From Myxocyprinus asiaticus (lineage: Eukaryota > Chordata > Actinopteri > Cypriniformes > Catostomidae), in NCBI RefSeq assembly GCF_019703515.2, contig NC_059379.1, positions 26,564,880 to 26,628,879 on the forward strand: DNA of 64,000 nt, in the 5' to 3' direction. The position numbers and the translations under genes are program-made. Position 1 is the first letter of the stretch. Each line of letters opens with the position of its first letter. Under the pieces are notes generated by a model. The model saw nothing but the letters and a program-made list of their open reading frames with translations, was not told the DNA's origin and did no database searches. Positions 49,256-53,244 of the stretch are shown piece after piece.

Positions 49256-52200
49256 CATTTTAGCACTTTTAATCACCTTTTTAATTTCAGTAATTTATTT
49301 AAAATGGTATTGTTGCATGAAAAATGAAATTTGAAATGTACAAATAGCCTCTCGATTAATAAAAGGTTATACATCGCAGGACATGTCAACTTTCCAAAAG
49401 TATTTCATGTCAGCTACCCAAATACATGCTTACAAGTTTTAAAAAACAAAGACCCCTCATTATCGTAATTGAAAACTTAACTTACAAAAAACTGCTCTAA
49501 TCAACAATCAGAATTATATAGTGAGATTATTCTGTAACATCTAGGCCATTACTGCCAAATCATGAAGCATAAATGATTACAATACACTCGCAAATCATAT
49601 TCTACTGATTACTAATGATGCATGATTTACAATAATGAGCACAAGTTCAAGTACCTCTGAGAAGCAGATATCTCTGCACTCCTTCCAATATAAGAACTCA
49701 GACTAAGAGCACAGGTCAAATGTGTGTCAGGCAGAAGCATTTGTGAATGTCACTCCTACCTGCTTGTCCTTCTCTACTGATGTCAGTGTGTTCTCCAGCT
49801 CCTCCAGGTCTCTGCGCAGACTGCAGCACTCGGTCTCTAGCCTCTGACGCTGGGAGGCCAGCTGAGCGGAGGCCCCCTCCTCTTCTTCCAGACGCACCTC
49901 CAGCCCTGCCACCTGGGCCTCCAGCTCACGTCTGGCCTGGGCCAGCTGAACGCAGCGCTGCTCAGCCTGCTGGAGGCTCTCCTGCTCCTGCTCCGATGAG
50001 GGAGGACCAGGAGAGGAGGAAAGAGAGACAGAAAGGTGAGGAGAATGCCCCTTTCTTTCACACTGCATGGCAGCCTCAGGGAAAGAACTCCAGAGGATGA
50101 AGAAAGCACAAAGACAAACGAAAGAGGCTTAGAGTGTAAAGCCCCGTTTAGAACAAAATATCCAGCAGCAAAGCTCTTCACAACTGTCCAGTGCTCAGAA
50201 GACCTGAGAAGGACAGATAAAATTTTCTTGATGAGCCAGTTCAATGACAAAACGATCATCTATCAAACTAGTCCCAACAGGACAAAAAAGATCTGAGCCC
50301 TCTCTTTTATTCACTGCCTTCTGATCTTTGAAACTTTTCAGCTTCTGCTTAGATTCTTGCCATCATCACTAAAGTATCCATATGAAAACACACAAGTATG
50401 TGGGTCCTTACAAAGTTGGCACTGGATCTGTTATGGCCATGGGCATATTTTTTCCATAAATGTGCTTGTTCTACTCTGAATTTTATCACACTGACAAGTG
50501 CCCACACTCATTCGTGTTTGACTTATTAGAAAAGCAGCCTTTTTTAACATGAACTTATCAACTACGACATTATTAGTAGTGTTGCACAACGTTAAAGATT
50601 AAGTATGTATTTTCTACCGCATTAGTGTCACCAAATGGAACTGCAATCTGTTTGTTTGAGCAGCCTGACCTAACAACTTTGGCTCAACCCATCGTGTGAG
50701 TTTAGTCCCATCGTGGGACTACCTGTCTGTCCAAGCAATGAAAGACAGGGGAAGTGTTTGAAACTTGTTTGAAAACCGTCATTAGTGGTGCTTGTTAAAT
50801 GCACAACTATTGTTCTTTACTAAGGCAGTACTTGCTCATAGGGATTTAAACAAACCCCTAACCTTATGACTCCTTACATATAATAAAATGACTAAAATGC
50901 TGGGTTGTTTCTCACCAAAATCGTATATTTTCAGAAGACTTAAAGAAATAGTTCACTCAAAAATGAAAATTCTCTCATCTTTTACTCACCCTCAAACCAC
51001 CCCAGATGTGTTTGACTTTCTTTCTTCTGCAGAACACAAACAAAGATTTTTAAGCTCTGTAGGTCCATTCAATTCAAGTGAATGGTGACCAAAACTGTGA
51101 AGCTCCAAAAAGCACAAAAAACCACATAAAAGTAAACCGTAAGATTCCAGTGGTTAAATCCATGTCTTCAGAAGCGTTATGGCGTGGGTGAGAAAGAGAT
51201 CAATATTTAAGTCCTTGTTTACTATAAATCCCCAGCTTCACTTCCACATTCTTTTTCTTTTGTTTTTCAGGATTTGCATTCTTCGTGCATATCGCCACCT
51301 ACTGGTCAGGGCTGGTCTAAGATGGAGATTCATAATAAAAAATGTATTAAATATTGATCTGTTTCTCACTCACACCTATCATATCACTATCATATGATGG
51401 ATTAAACCACTGGAGTCATATGGATTACTGCTATGCTGCCTTTATGTGACTTTTGGAGCTTCAAAGTTCTGGCCATCATTCACTTGCATTATGTGGACCA
51501 ACAGAACTGAGATATTCTTCTAAAAACCTTTGTTCGTGTTCAGCAGAAGAAAGAAAGTCATACACATCTGGGATGGCATGAGAGTCAAACATACACTATA
51601 CAAGTATGTGAATGCAGGCAGGCTATGCAAGCTCGATTTCGTGTGTTGTTGCATTCCAAAATGTGTCAGATCATGATTTTTAACACAACGCAAGTTCACA
51701 TTGTATTCTTAATGTTGCCTTAATGGGCGCTATAGTGGAAATTTACAGTGAGTTTTCTCTTTCAAGTCAACAACTGTCATGGCGGAGCAATAGTTTGAAG
51801 AGAATATTTTTGCTGAGCAAGTATGTTTAAGTCAATATATTGATAGCAACATACCTGAAAAGTAACACATCCAGTGAAATGGCACAGACTTCTGAAGGTA
51901 CTGTAACTCTGTCGCCTCCTGGAGTTCTGAGGTTTGTTACCGCCACAGTAACGCAAGTACGTGTGCAAAGCATATTAAACCAGACCACGTGCTGGCAATG
52001 TGTTACCCAAGTGCTTGCATCTGCAAATGTGTACTTGCATAAATTATGTTTCTGGCCATATATATTAGACTTGCATTGAAAGACGGACCCGAGCCATATC
52101 TAGAGGCCAGAATATCGTAGAGGCCTGGGAGTATGCTCTTTTGTCCAGTAAGTAACAACCTAGCAACCACCCAGCAATGCCCAAGCAACCACATAGCAAC

Positions 52201-52624
52201 ATGTTAAAAGCCACTCAGAACACATTAGCAACCTCATAGCAGTGTCCTACCAACCAACCACAAACATCGAAGCATTCTGAGAATGTAAAAATGTAGTTAC
52301 GTACACATGTCACCTTTAACAACAAAAATGTTAATGTAGCTATCATAATATTGCCGTTAAATCATACCAATACAAAGGGGCATGCCATGGGAATTTGCAA
52401 AACAGCATTGCACCAACATTTAGATAAAAAAATAAAAAAAACATGTCTAAAGATTACACAAACCCACACTCTACCTGATGCAATGGGATGGATGTGATAA
52501 AGCTATCCCAATCCAAGTCTTCATGCTCAGGTTCTGCCTGTTGTTCACAGGCCGCCAGCATGTCATCAGAGAGGGTGTGCCTGAGAGACGCAACCTGTAT
52601 CGGCCCCTGACAAACACTCTCCAT
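12327..52624 (-). CDS. Myosin heavy chain rod-like gene, apparently headless (spliced, 3' end outside window)
   Basis: Seven exons read leftward join in frame to 288 codons. Residues 1-50 are a unique acidic leader with no myosin similarity. From residue 51 the sequence follows the S2/rod coiled coil of sarcomeric myosin heavy chain with heptads rich in Leu, Glu and Lys: CCSLRRDLEELENTL in exon 2, QAIEDLQCEEEKVNLL in exon 4, QRTDLEKSRRKLEGD in exon 5 and RIEELEEELEAERG in exon 7. Every donor is GT and every acceptor AG, and all phases match. The start is chosen because TAA lies in frame 11 codons upstream at 52655-52657. No motor, IQ or early S2 exon is seen from 52625 to 64000. The protein would dimerise and could join thick filaments; that is inferred. 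It may instead be an internal-promoter form of a longer gene. Downstream rod exons lie beyond base 1 or are lost. Confidence 0.75.
12858..12890. repeat. Pentanucleotide repeat (GCATT)n
   Basis: About five tandem GCATT units following a T-rich run. It explains the spurious repetitive minus-strand frames here. Confidence 0.8.
13408..13490. repeat. Microsatellite (CA)n then (GA)n
   Basis: Long CA tract interrupted once, followed by a GA tract. The Cys/Val-repeat minus-strand frame is an artefact of it. Confidence 0.95.
14079..14104. repeat. Microsatellite (CA)n
   Basis: Pure CA dinucleotide repeat between unassigned intronic sequence and the Gypsy fragment. Confidence 0.9.
14455..14755 (+). 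pseudogene. Ty3/Gypsy-type integrase core fragment
   Basis: The frame holds MDLIGPLEWAERGHRF near the first catalytic Asp, then VLVDYAMPYLEAVPL, and ILTDQGTTF with the second catalytic Asp, followed by LGIKSIRTSVYHPQMDG. The sequence is cut right after the HPQ-type motif, before the catalytic Glu can be placed. There is no protease, RT or LTR around it. It is joined directly to an antisense DIRS fragment. Confidence 0.8.
14756..15126 (-). pseudogene. DIRS gag fragment H (antisense)
   Basis: On the minus strand the frame reads TAKAYSAAGQAASALHAMA and HQAKALKELHEGS, matching the helical core of the gag ORFs in A, B and C. No terminal repeats are present, so this is an orphan fragment about 370 nt long. 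It abuts the Gypsy integrase piece on one side and an LTR-like repeat on the other. Confidence 0.8.
15133..17164 (+). repeat. LTR-like 2 kb interspersed repeat, copy 1
   Basis: It starts TGTATTCAGATAG, ends AAAGCCCTACA (TGTA...TACA) and has AATAAA at 16525-16530. A second copy in the same orientation lies at 56500-58598 with near-identical sequence over its length. A short frame beginning MDPKETAEQSASSS at 15541 is interrupted by a stop in both copies. Solo-LTR identity is inferred from the TG/CA ends and the polyadenylation signal; no target duplication is evident. Confidence 0.6.
16136..16410. repeat. CT and CA microsatellites within the LTR-like repeat
   Basis: A (CT)n/(CA)n tract near 16136-16175 and a (CA)n tract near 16372-16405. 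Both recur at matching places in the 56.5 kb copy. Confidence 0.85.
17296..17420. repeat. Partial inverted-repeat element, 'agttcacccaaaaat' family
   Basis: ttaaaggaatagtccacctc followed by cttatgtcattcaaaacctg and ctttcttatgtggaacacaa matches the left half of the family. The right half is not seen. Confidence 0.5.
17735..18120 (-). repeat. Non-LTR retrotransposon 3' tail, minus strand
   Basis: Tandem aaatc units (17745-17771) are the complement of a GATTT-type 3' tail. They are followed by ctttattgtcactcaacca, a sequence common at the 3' ends of fish retroposons. No coding sequence is left. Family not assigned. Confidence 0.5.
18121..20160. other. Intronic sequence without recognised features
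   Basis: AT-rich. A short TAT trinucleotide run lies at about 19535-19558 and T-rich runs near 19590. No exon of the minus-strand gene and no supported ORF is seen. Confidence 0.5.
20165..20250. mobile_element. Left half of an inverted-repeat element split by DIRS C
   Basis: ttaaagggatagttcaccc to gtgtatgactttcttt matches the start of the element at 50941. Its continuation is found at 26541-26625, on the other side of DIRS copy C. Confidence 0.8.
20340..20430 (+). promoter_or_regulatory. DIRS C left-repeat promoter
   Basis: gaccaatgaaaattggcg at 20341, octamer ATTTGCAT at 20365-20372, TATAAAAG at 20395-20402, initiator-like cactcattcag about 25 nt later. Confidence 0.65.
20688..22480 (+). 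pseudogene. DIRS C gag-like gene, one clear frameshift
   Basis: It starts at the ATG in the leader cgtctttttaaagATG. The N-terminus carries CVISGCGRYLS, DGHDRCLSCLS and GSCSHCENM, a spacing of Cys and His pairs that suggests zinc binding. After about 72 codons a lost base near 20905 shifts the frame. The remainder is open from 21052 to 22581, with the acidic segment, helical core (TAKTYSAAGQATSALHAMA, KALKELHEGSS, FAKQFSTVKQQTE) and proline-rich tail. DIRS gag-like proteins are expected to bind and package the RNA. The tail overlaps the candidate intron and the RT start. Confidence 0.8.
22139..22485 (+). promoter_or_regulatory. Candidate intron and donor sites between gag and RT of copy C
   Basis: GAGCTG|GTAGGA at 22139, then a pyrimidine-rich ggctttttcttgCAG ending at 22335, then GCAAG|GTAAGT at 22484. 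The acceptor and second donor would bracket an exon of 148 nt. The motifs recur in copy B. Splicing is inferred only. Confidence 0.4.
22529..24341 (+). pseudogene. DIRS C reverse transcriptase-RNase H, broken
   Basis: RT is open for 247 codons: GIHFTLVKGKNAATL, GFYSPYFIIPKKGG, ILDLRVLNRALHRLPF, QDWFAAVDLKDAYFHVSILP with the first catalytic Asp, YQYKVLPFGLSLSPRVFTK, and YLDNWLILAHS near 23190, where the palm motif has Asn for the second Asp. A stop follows at 23270, then thumb sequence LGLRVNWENSK in frame beyond it. RNase H (23620-23880) has TTDASKTGWG, INCLELLAILLAL and QTDSMAAVA, then shifts frame. The downstream segment VDLFASQESSHCPLW to PWP-type motifs ends at 24341. Product would be inactive. 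Confidence 0.88.
24447..25435 (+). pseudogene. DIRS C tyrosine recombinase, stops at key positions
   Basis: It begins VDTITQARAPSTRHLYAFK, then PSTLKVYVAAIVAHHDAVDG, and reaches a stop at 24759. Reading on: SIKRVGDLQAFS with the first catalytic Arg, a stop near 24966, LFVCFGAQRKGSAVSKQRIA, and RAHST followed by TGA where copy D has the second catalytic Arg. The Tyr region NTFARFYNLRVEP is intact. Three stops kill the gene. Compare copy D at 45193, where the same gene is open. Confidence 0.85.
26191..26298 (+). repeat. Internal complementary region of DIRS C
   Basis: ctagtgtcactacattgaca to gagtgagtgacagataggg is the complement of the left end; AA at 26241-26242; then catcatggttacttgtgtaa, the complement of the right end (ccatgacg in reverse). 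It matches a right end-TT-left end junction. Confidence 0.8.
26340..26540 (+). repeat. Right inverted terminal repeat of DIRS C, with internal deletion
   Basis: tgaatgagtggttgcatacc joins directly to a shortened catgcaaataccactcgcc block; the mirrored TATA stretch present in B and D is missing. ATGCAAAT is at 26392-26399. The tail is gaaaaaaggttacaccagta. Confidence 0.75.
26541..26625. mobile_element. Right half of the inverted-repeat element split by DIRS C
   Basis: ttcttctgcagaacacaaat and ctctgtaggtccatacaa match the continuation found at about 51026-51070 in the unsplit relative, so it pairs with 20165-20250. Confidence 0.8.
27040..27130 (-). repeat. Internal complementary region of DIRS G
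   Basis: On the plus strand it reads ctcgttcccactcagggagc, gttacattctacgtaaccga, gaca, TT (27089-27090), then cccttttgtaggaacttgag. This is a right end-TT-left end junction like that of copy E. Confidence 0.55.
27240..27545 (-). pseudogene. DIRS G tyrosine recombinase, catalytic half
   Basis: The minus frame has HFSVQAKFHWLIDAISSAYE, then GIQAHSTRSMASSWSLDRGA with the HxxR motif, DICMVAGWSSSYTFVRFYNL with Trp and the nucleophile Tyr. The upstream catalytic Arg region between 27545 and 27900 is scrambled. No start or complete frame. Confidence 0.75.
27900..28235 (-). pseudogene. DIRS G tyrosine recombinase, N-terminal half
   Basis: The minus frame reads NWHIFASRCTARGENPVHCL, VGTVLEFLQERLGAGVAPAM and LKDYVAAIVAE, the core-binding domain pattern also seen in A, C and D. 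The frame then degrades. Confidence 0.7.
28590..29235 (-). pseudogene. DIRS G reverse transcriptase remnant
   Basis: Across several minus frames: SACLSAWQQLNGISNWVL (29000-29060), FVTIDLK near 28840, GKAYQFCILPVGLALAPRIF (28690-28755) and VLNYLNNWLVLAHAE near 28630. The palm motif reads YLNN in place of YLDD. Frameshifts break the gene. Confidence 0.7.
29236..30745 (-). other. Probable DIRS G gag/linker sequence
   Basis: No clean frame. The position upstream of the RT suggests gag and linker. Two related blocks (about 29345-29470 and 29540-29720) share cgaaact/ttggtcatgg-type text, a local duplication. Confidence 0.3.
31135..31245. repeat. Degenerate ACCAGCT-rich repeat
   Basis: Repeated gaccagct/ccaggct motifs, also seen at 32180-32285 and 32990-33070. 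Confidence 0.5.
31428..31518 (-). CDS. Myosin rod exon 6
   Basis: Acceptor ctgtcag|GAAAG, donor TTCCAG|gtgaga, 91 nt, entered in phase 2. It encodes KDVEISTTSSRLEAEETLNA and then GLQRKNKEFQ, aligned without gaps to the sarcomeric segment KKEFE...KKIKELQ. Ninety-one nt is the size remembered for the matching exon of human muscle myosin genes. Confidence 0.85.
32165..33085. repeat. CCAGC/CTGG-rich repeat interrupted by another repeat
   Basis: Flanking portions (32180-32285 and 32985-33075) are built of agctggt and ccagcat motifs. The middle begins cagactgatctcactgtgaa, the same text as at about 295, so one repeat probably sits inside the other. Confidence 0.45.
33326..33625. mobile_element. 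Inverted-repeat element, 'agttcacccaaaaat' family, rearranged
   Basis: Left end ggatagttcactcaaaaatt, internal cagtcaccattcacttctat paired with gtgaatggtgactgaggct, and a second inverted block ccatatgggtttggaac...gttccaaacccatatgg at about 33537-33576. Confidence 0.65.
34232..34377 (-). CDS. Myosin rod exon 5
   Basis: Acceptor tgtcctag|CTGGA, donor AAGAA|gtaagt, 146 nt ending in phase 2. It encodes LEYLLEQERKQRTDLEKSRR and onward to MKK. The match to the sarcomeric [20 protein letters not shown] region is direct. The size equals that remembered for the matching human exon. Confidence 0.88.
34508..34795. mobile_element. Inverted-repeat element, 'agttcacccaaaaat' family
   Basis: Left acaggatagttcaaacaaaa, right tttttggatgaactatcact; the middle carries cagtcaccattcacttgcat. 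It lies in the short intron between exons 5 and 4. Confidence 0.65.
34845..34931 (-). CDS. Myosin rod exon 4
   Basis: Acceptor tttccag|CAAGC, donor GAGGAT|gtgagt, 29 codons, phase 0. It encodes QAIEDLQCEEEKVNLLTKEK and AKLKLQAED, aligned with the sarcomeric [20 protein letters not shown] region. Confidence 0.88.
34932..35892. other. Intronic sequence
   Basis: AT-rich. It contains repeated ctaacatgaactaacaatg-type text near 35545-35790, a common low-copy fish repeat. No exon found. Confidence 0.45.
35893..37668 (+). mobile_element. DNA transposon with about 155-bp terminal inverted repeats
   Basis: Left cactgtgtaac to ttttgaaatttacctatttt pairs with the complement of the right end (starting cactatgtaac). 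Matching inner blocks include ttgcttttgtgaccaggaca and gctattattccccacaaac. The element encodes one broken two-exon gene and is about 1.78 kb, probably internally deleted. Superfamily not assigned. Confidence 0.85.
36218..37386 (+). pseudogene. Transposon-encoded Cys-rich protein, frameshifted and deleted
   Basis: Exon 1 (36218-36425) starts MASRGCKHPADAFCYVCGQF and ends HFNCEHCKKTLE. GT-AG borders remove 36426-36612, and exon 2 begins WYRWEKRTMKFAIPRI and includes NCYFCMVDLSKHRTGKNA. An acidic Ser/Glu stretch follows. A frame change near 36998-37010 separates LGLTKSNAEL from SRLKQWNLLDESVQ. At about 37330 KYDEY runs straight into IWGLIHESDLQYN; in related proteins as remembered these parts are far apart, so several hundred nt are missing. 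Paired Cys suggest zinc binding. The family is common in fish and insect genomes; its function is not known to me. Confidence 0.75.
37669..39028. other. Intronic sequence without recognised features
   Basis: AT-rich with no exon or ORF of note. The minus frame at 38731-38928 shows no domain. Confidence 0.45.
39029..39095. repeat. Microsatellite (CA)n(TA)n
   Basis: A CA tract followed directly by a long TA tract. Confidence 0.95.
39121..41024. mobile_element. Non-coding element with TTAAAGGGTCA ends
   Basis: Left ttaaagggtcatgaaacccc and right gcctgaccctttaa are inverted copies of about 11 bp. The 1.9 kb interior holds no transposase frame, a (GT)n tract near 40838-40858, and a SINE/LINE-like tail (gctatacaaataaatttgac, about 40271-40300). 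The pairing of these two ends is inferred. Confidence 0.4.
41395..42129 (+). pseudogene. LINE endonuclease and linker remnant
   Basis: CFTETWSN is followed, after a deletion, by IILGDFNKANL, with GDFN belonging to the endonuclease core, then LGLSDHCLVHLLL with the SDH motif. A stop occurs at 41697. The linker EAYRSGDKILYNQARNTLTK and SEKLKKQFSANEPTSVWRGL is typical of CR1/L2-type proteins. Confidence 0.75.
42163..43043 (+). pseudogene. LINE reverse transcriptase remnant
   Basis: ALHYILQHLDRPGTYARILF leads into VDFSSAFKTIM (first catalytic Asp), then GAPQGRVLSPLLFSLYMNDC and KIADDTTVI, the ADD palm motif. The frame ends at 42628. The second piece, from 42675, reads YFLHQLRKFNLPLELLTQFY and SAVIEPVLCTSIIVWFGSA. 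It is non-functional through deletion and frameshift. Confidence 0.82.
43754..43842 (+). promoter_or_regulatory. DIRS D left-repeat promoter
   Basis: ggccaatgagaattggca at 43754, octamer ATTTGCAT at 43777-43784, TATAAAAG at 43807-43814, then cactcattcag. Confidence 0.65.
44077..44807 (+). pseudogene. DIRS D gag start fused to RT thumb and RNase H
   Basis: ATG 44077 in the leader gtctttttaaagATG gives FRLCVIPGCGRYLSDWG, the first gag residues, then switches to RT thumb sequence. In the neighbouring frame the thumb reads LGLRVNWEKSKLSPVQSISF. A later frame carries RNase H from about 44510: VTTDASKTGWGAGCN, INCLELLAVLLALQRF and RTDNTATVAYINHQ, so the Asp, Glu and Asp of the RNase H active site are present. 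A stop follows LLLWS at 44805. There is no RT palm, so the copy cannot copy itself. Confidence 0.8.
44808..45192 (+). pseudogene. DIRS D post-RNase H region
   Basis: HPQVAQLICRFGRAQVDLFA, SRESSHCPLWYALTEAPLGI, DALAHSWPPGLCIYAFP. This conserved stretch follows RNase H in C as well; no methyltransferase-type DPPW motif is seen. Frame changes occur at about 44865 and 45100. Confidence 0.65.
45193..46302 (+). CDS. DIRS tyrosine recombinase, uninterrupted (copy D)
   Basis: A 369-codon open frame. Residues 1-45 form a Pro-rich lead. About 46-150 are the core-binding domain (ITQARVPSTRRLYALKWHLF, PSTLKVYVAAISAHHDAVDG). About 165-356 are the catalytic domain: Arg190 in TSIKRVGDLQ, His318 and Arg321 in RAHSTRSVAASW, Trp344 in GWATPN, and Tyr354 in FARFYNL, the expected nucleophile. 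DIRS recombinases join circular cDNA to target DNA without an integrase-type duplication. The exact start is uncertain; a later start near residue 45 would still keep both domains. In copy C the same gene has three stops. Whether it is expressed is unknown; it might act on other copies in trans. Confidence 0.82.
   Translation: MNSPEEGPSFSGTGHYLAPATRPLESPRLAPGWDAEDQSGLPPAVVDTITQARVPSTRRLYALKWHLFTKWCSSRREDPQRCAVGSVLSFLQERLEGRLSPSTLKVYVAAISAHHDAVDGKYLGKHDLIIRFLRGAWWLNHSTPCLVPSWDLSVVLRGLQGAPFEPLESVELKALSLKTVLLTALTSIKRVGDLQAFSVSESCLKFGPGYSHVILRPRTGYVPKVPTTPFWDQVVNLQVLPQEEADPALVFLCPVRALRIYLDHTQSLRSFEQLFVCFGGQRKGSAVSKQRIAYWVIDAITMAYQAQDMPPPAGLRAHSTRSVAASWALARGPFLADICRPAGWATPNTFARFYNLRVEPISSCVLADR
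46303..47070. other. DIRS region between recombinase and internal complementary region
   Basis: A 0.75 kb stretch shared by C (25436-26190), D and E (63371-64000). It has no recognised domain. On the opposite strand a frame of 193-220 codons is open in D, and shorter frames beginning MVFPTMWR are open in C and E. Confidence 0.5.
47071..47178 (+). repeat. Internal complementary region of DIRS D
   Basis: gacacaacgtcgggtgagtg and tcagataggg, AA at 47120-47121, then cgtcctggttacttgcgtaa. The inner text matches D's own outer right end (aaccaggacg), not the atgacg of B and C. Confidence 0.8.
47235..47443 (+). repeat. Right inverted terminal repeat of DIRS D
   Basis: cattttatacccgtattt (mirrored TATA), ATGCAAAT at 47304-47311, gtgtcactacatcgacacaa and the tail gaacggaggttacgaaagta. 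The mirrored promoter points leftward into the element. Confidence 0.75.
47444..48118. other. Intronic sequence
   Basis: T-rich runs near 47490-47520; otherwise no feature between DIRS D and exon 3. Confidence 0.5.
48119..48223 (-). CDS. Myosin rod exon 3
   Basis: Acceptor ctctctag|TCCTC, donor AGCCAG|gtaagt, 35 codons, phase 0. It encodes RKLSEELEQKSKLVQKLQKE and KEHLVELSQ, aligned with the sarcomeric VKNLTEEMASQDETIAKLTK segment. Confidence 0.88.
48224..49200. other. Intronic sequence
   Basis: No exon, repeat or ORF of note. Confidence 0.5.
49205..49252. repeat. Microsatellite (TA)n
   Basis: Pure TA tract. Confidence 0.95.
49760..49987 (-). CDS. Myosin rod exon 2
   Basis: Acceptor catcggagcag|GAGCA after a long pyrimidine tract, donor GACAAGCAG|gtagga, 76 codons, phase 0. 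It encodes ESLQQAEQRCVQLAQARREL, EEEEGASAQLASQRQRLETE, and CCSLRRDLEELENTL to VEKDKQ. It corresponds to the sarcomeric ADAEERCEGLIKSKIQLEAK region through LAKVEKEK. An alternative acceptor 6 nt further in is possible. Confidence 0.9.
50300..50930. other. Intronic sequence with a diverged repeat
   Basis: The block at about 50650-50800 (agcctgac, ttggctcaaccca, gggactacctgtctg) resembles 53770-53880, so both are old copies of one repeat. Confidence 0.35.
50941..51590. mobile_element. Inverted-repeat element, 'agttcacccaaaaat' family, uninterrupted
   Basis: Left cttaaagaaatagttcactc, right atgagagtcaaacat region, 650 bp. It supplies the undisturbed sequence (gactttctttcttctgcaga) that DIRS C split elsewhere. 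No protein. Confidence 0.7.
52150..52262. repeat. AGCAACC-type minisatellite
   Basis: Repeated agcaaccac/tagcaac units of 10-20 bp. It lies in the first myosin intron. Confidence 0.7.
52475..52624 (-). CDS. Myosin rod gene exon 1 with unique 50-residue leader
   Basis: It starts ATGGAG at 52624 and ends CATCAG|gtagag, exactly 50 codons. The leader begins MESVCQGPIQVASLRHTL and continues SDDMLAACEQQAEPEHEDLD. It is acidic with no coiled-coil or signal features and no similarity I recognise. The in-frame TAA at 52655-52657 fixes this as the first possible start. Phase 0 joins it to exon 2. Confidence 0.7.
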
Positions 52625-52734
52625 CTCTAAGCACCAGTAGAGAACCGATGGATATTAAAACTACAATTTATAAAACCTGGTAGCTTTCTCCCTGTCTCTT
52701 CACTCGCTTTCTACCTCTGTGTCTCTCTCTTCAC

Positions 52735-52785
52735 TCTGTTCAGCAAACAGCTGTCCACCTCCTGTATTTATCCTCCAGTTGTTTA
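52735..52785 (-). promoter_or_regulatory. Candidate muscle-type promoter of the myosin rod gene
   Basis: Read on the minus strand: E-box CAACTG (52776-52781), ATAAATA TATA-like box (52765-52771), E-box CAGCTG (52748-52753). Transcription would start about 52735-52740, giving a 5' UTR of about 115 nt. E-boxes of this type bind MyoD-family factors; use in muscle is inferred. Confidence 0.5.
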
Positions 52786-52947
52786 ATGGATGCAATTGAG
52801 GAAATAATCTATCCACCGGCAGTCTCGTTCAGAGAAGTCAACTCCTACCCCAGTCTGGAACCTGCTGACAGCTATAGGTGCTCTTCTATGGACCATGTGC
52901 ATAGATAGTTCCCTCTTGTCCAAGGTGTAGAGTAATAATGTAGTATG

Positions 52948-53244
52948 GATGCCTTTAATCTACCTACCACTAACAAGAGATCTCATATTATTCAGCAGAT
53001 TAAAGAGAAATATCTGCACTTAACAAGAAACCACACAGCCAATGACTTTCGGTCCCACTCTCATGCATTTATTTTACAAAATAATTCATGCCCACAGTCT
53101 GGAAAATGTCTGTGTGTGTTAGAAGAACAAAGCTATTATTGTAATCTATGTAAAAAAATCTGTTTGCCATTCATTTTCTACATGAATCACCAGACAAAAC
53201 ATTTTGCGGTTAGACATCAGCAATTTACAATCTACAACAGGTGA
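52948..53244 (+). other. Short divergent ORF with C2H2-like spacing
   Basis: About 99 codons from ATG 52948. It holds YYCNLCKKICLPFIFYMNHQ followed by TKH, which fits Cys-x2-Cys-x12-His-x3-His. The hydrophobic positions fit a C2H2 finger only in part. It lies about 200 bp from the myosin promoter and points away from it. It may be chance. Confidence 0.2.

Noticed and set aside
49747..50100. Plus-strand proline-rich frame of 117 codons
   Set aside because: It is the antisense shadow of myosin exon 2 and its GC-rich flank.
52150..52262. CRISPR-like spaced repeat
   Set aside because: Units are short, uneven and without unique spacers; it is a minisatellite in a vertebrate intron.
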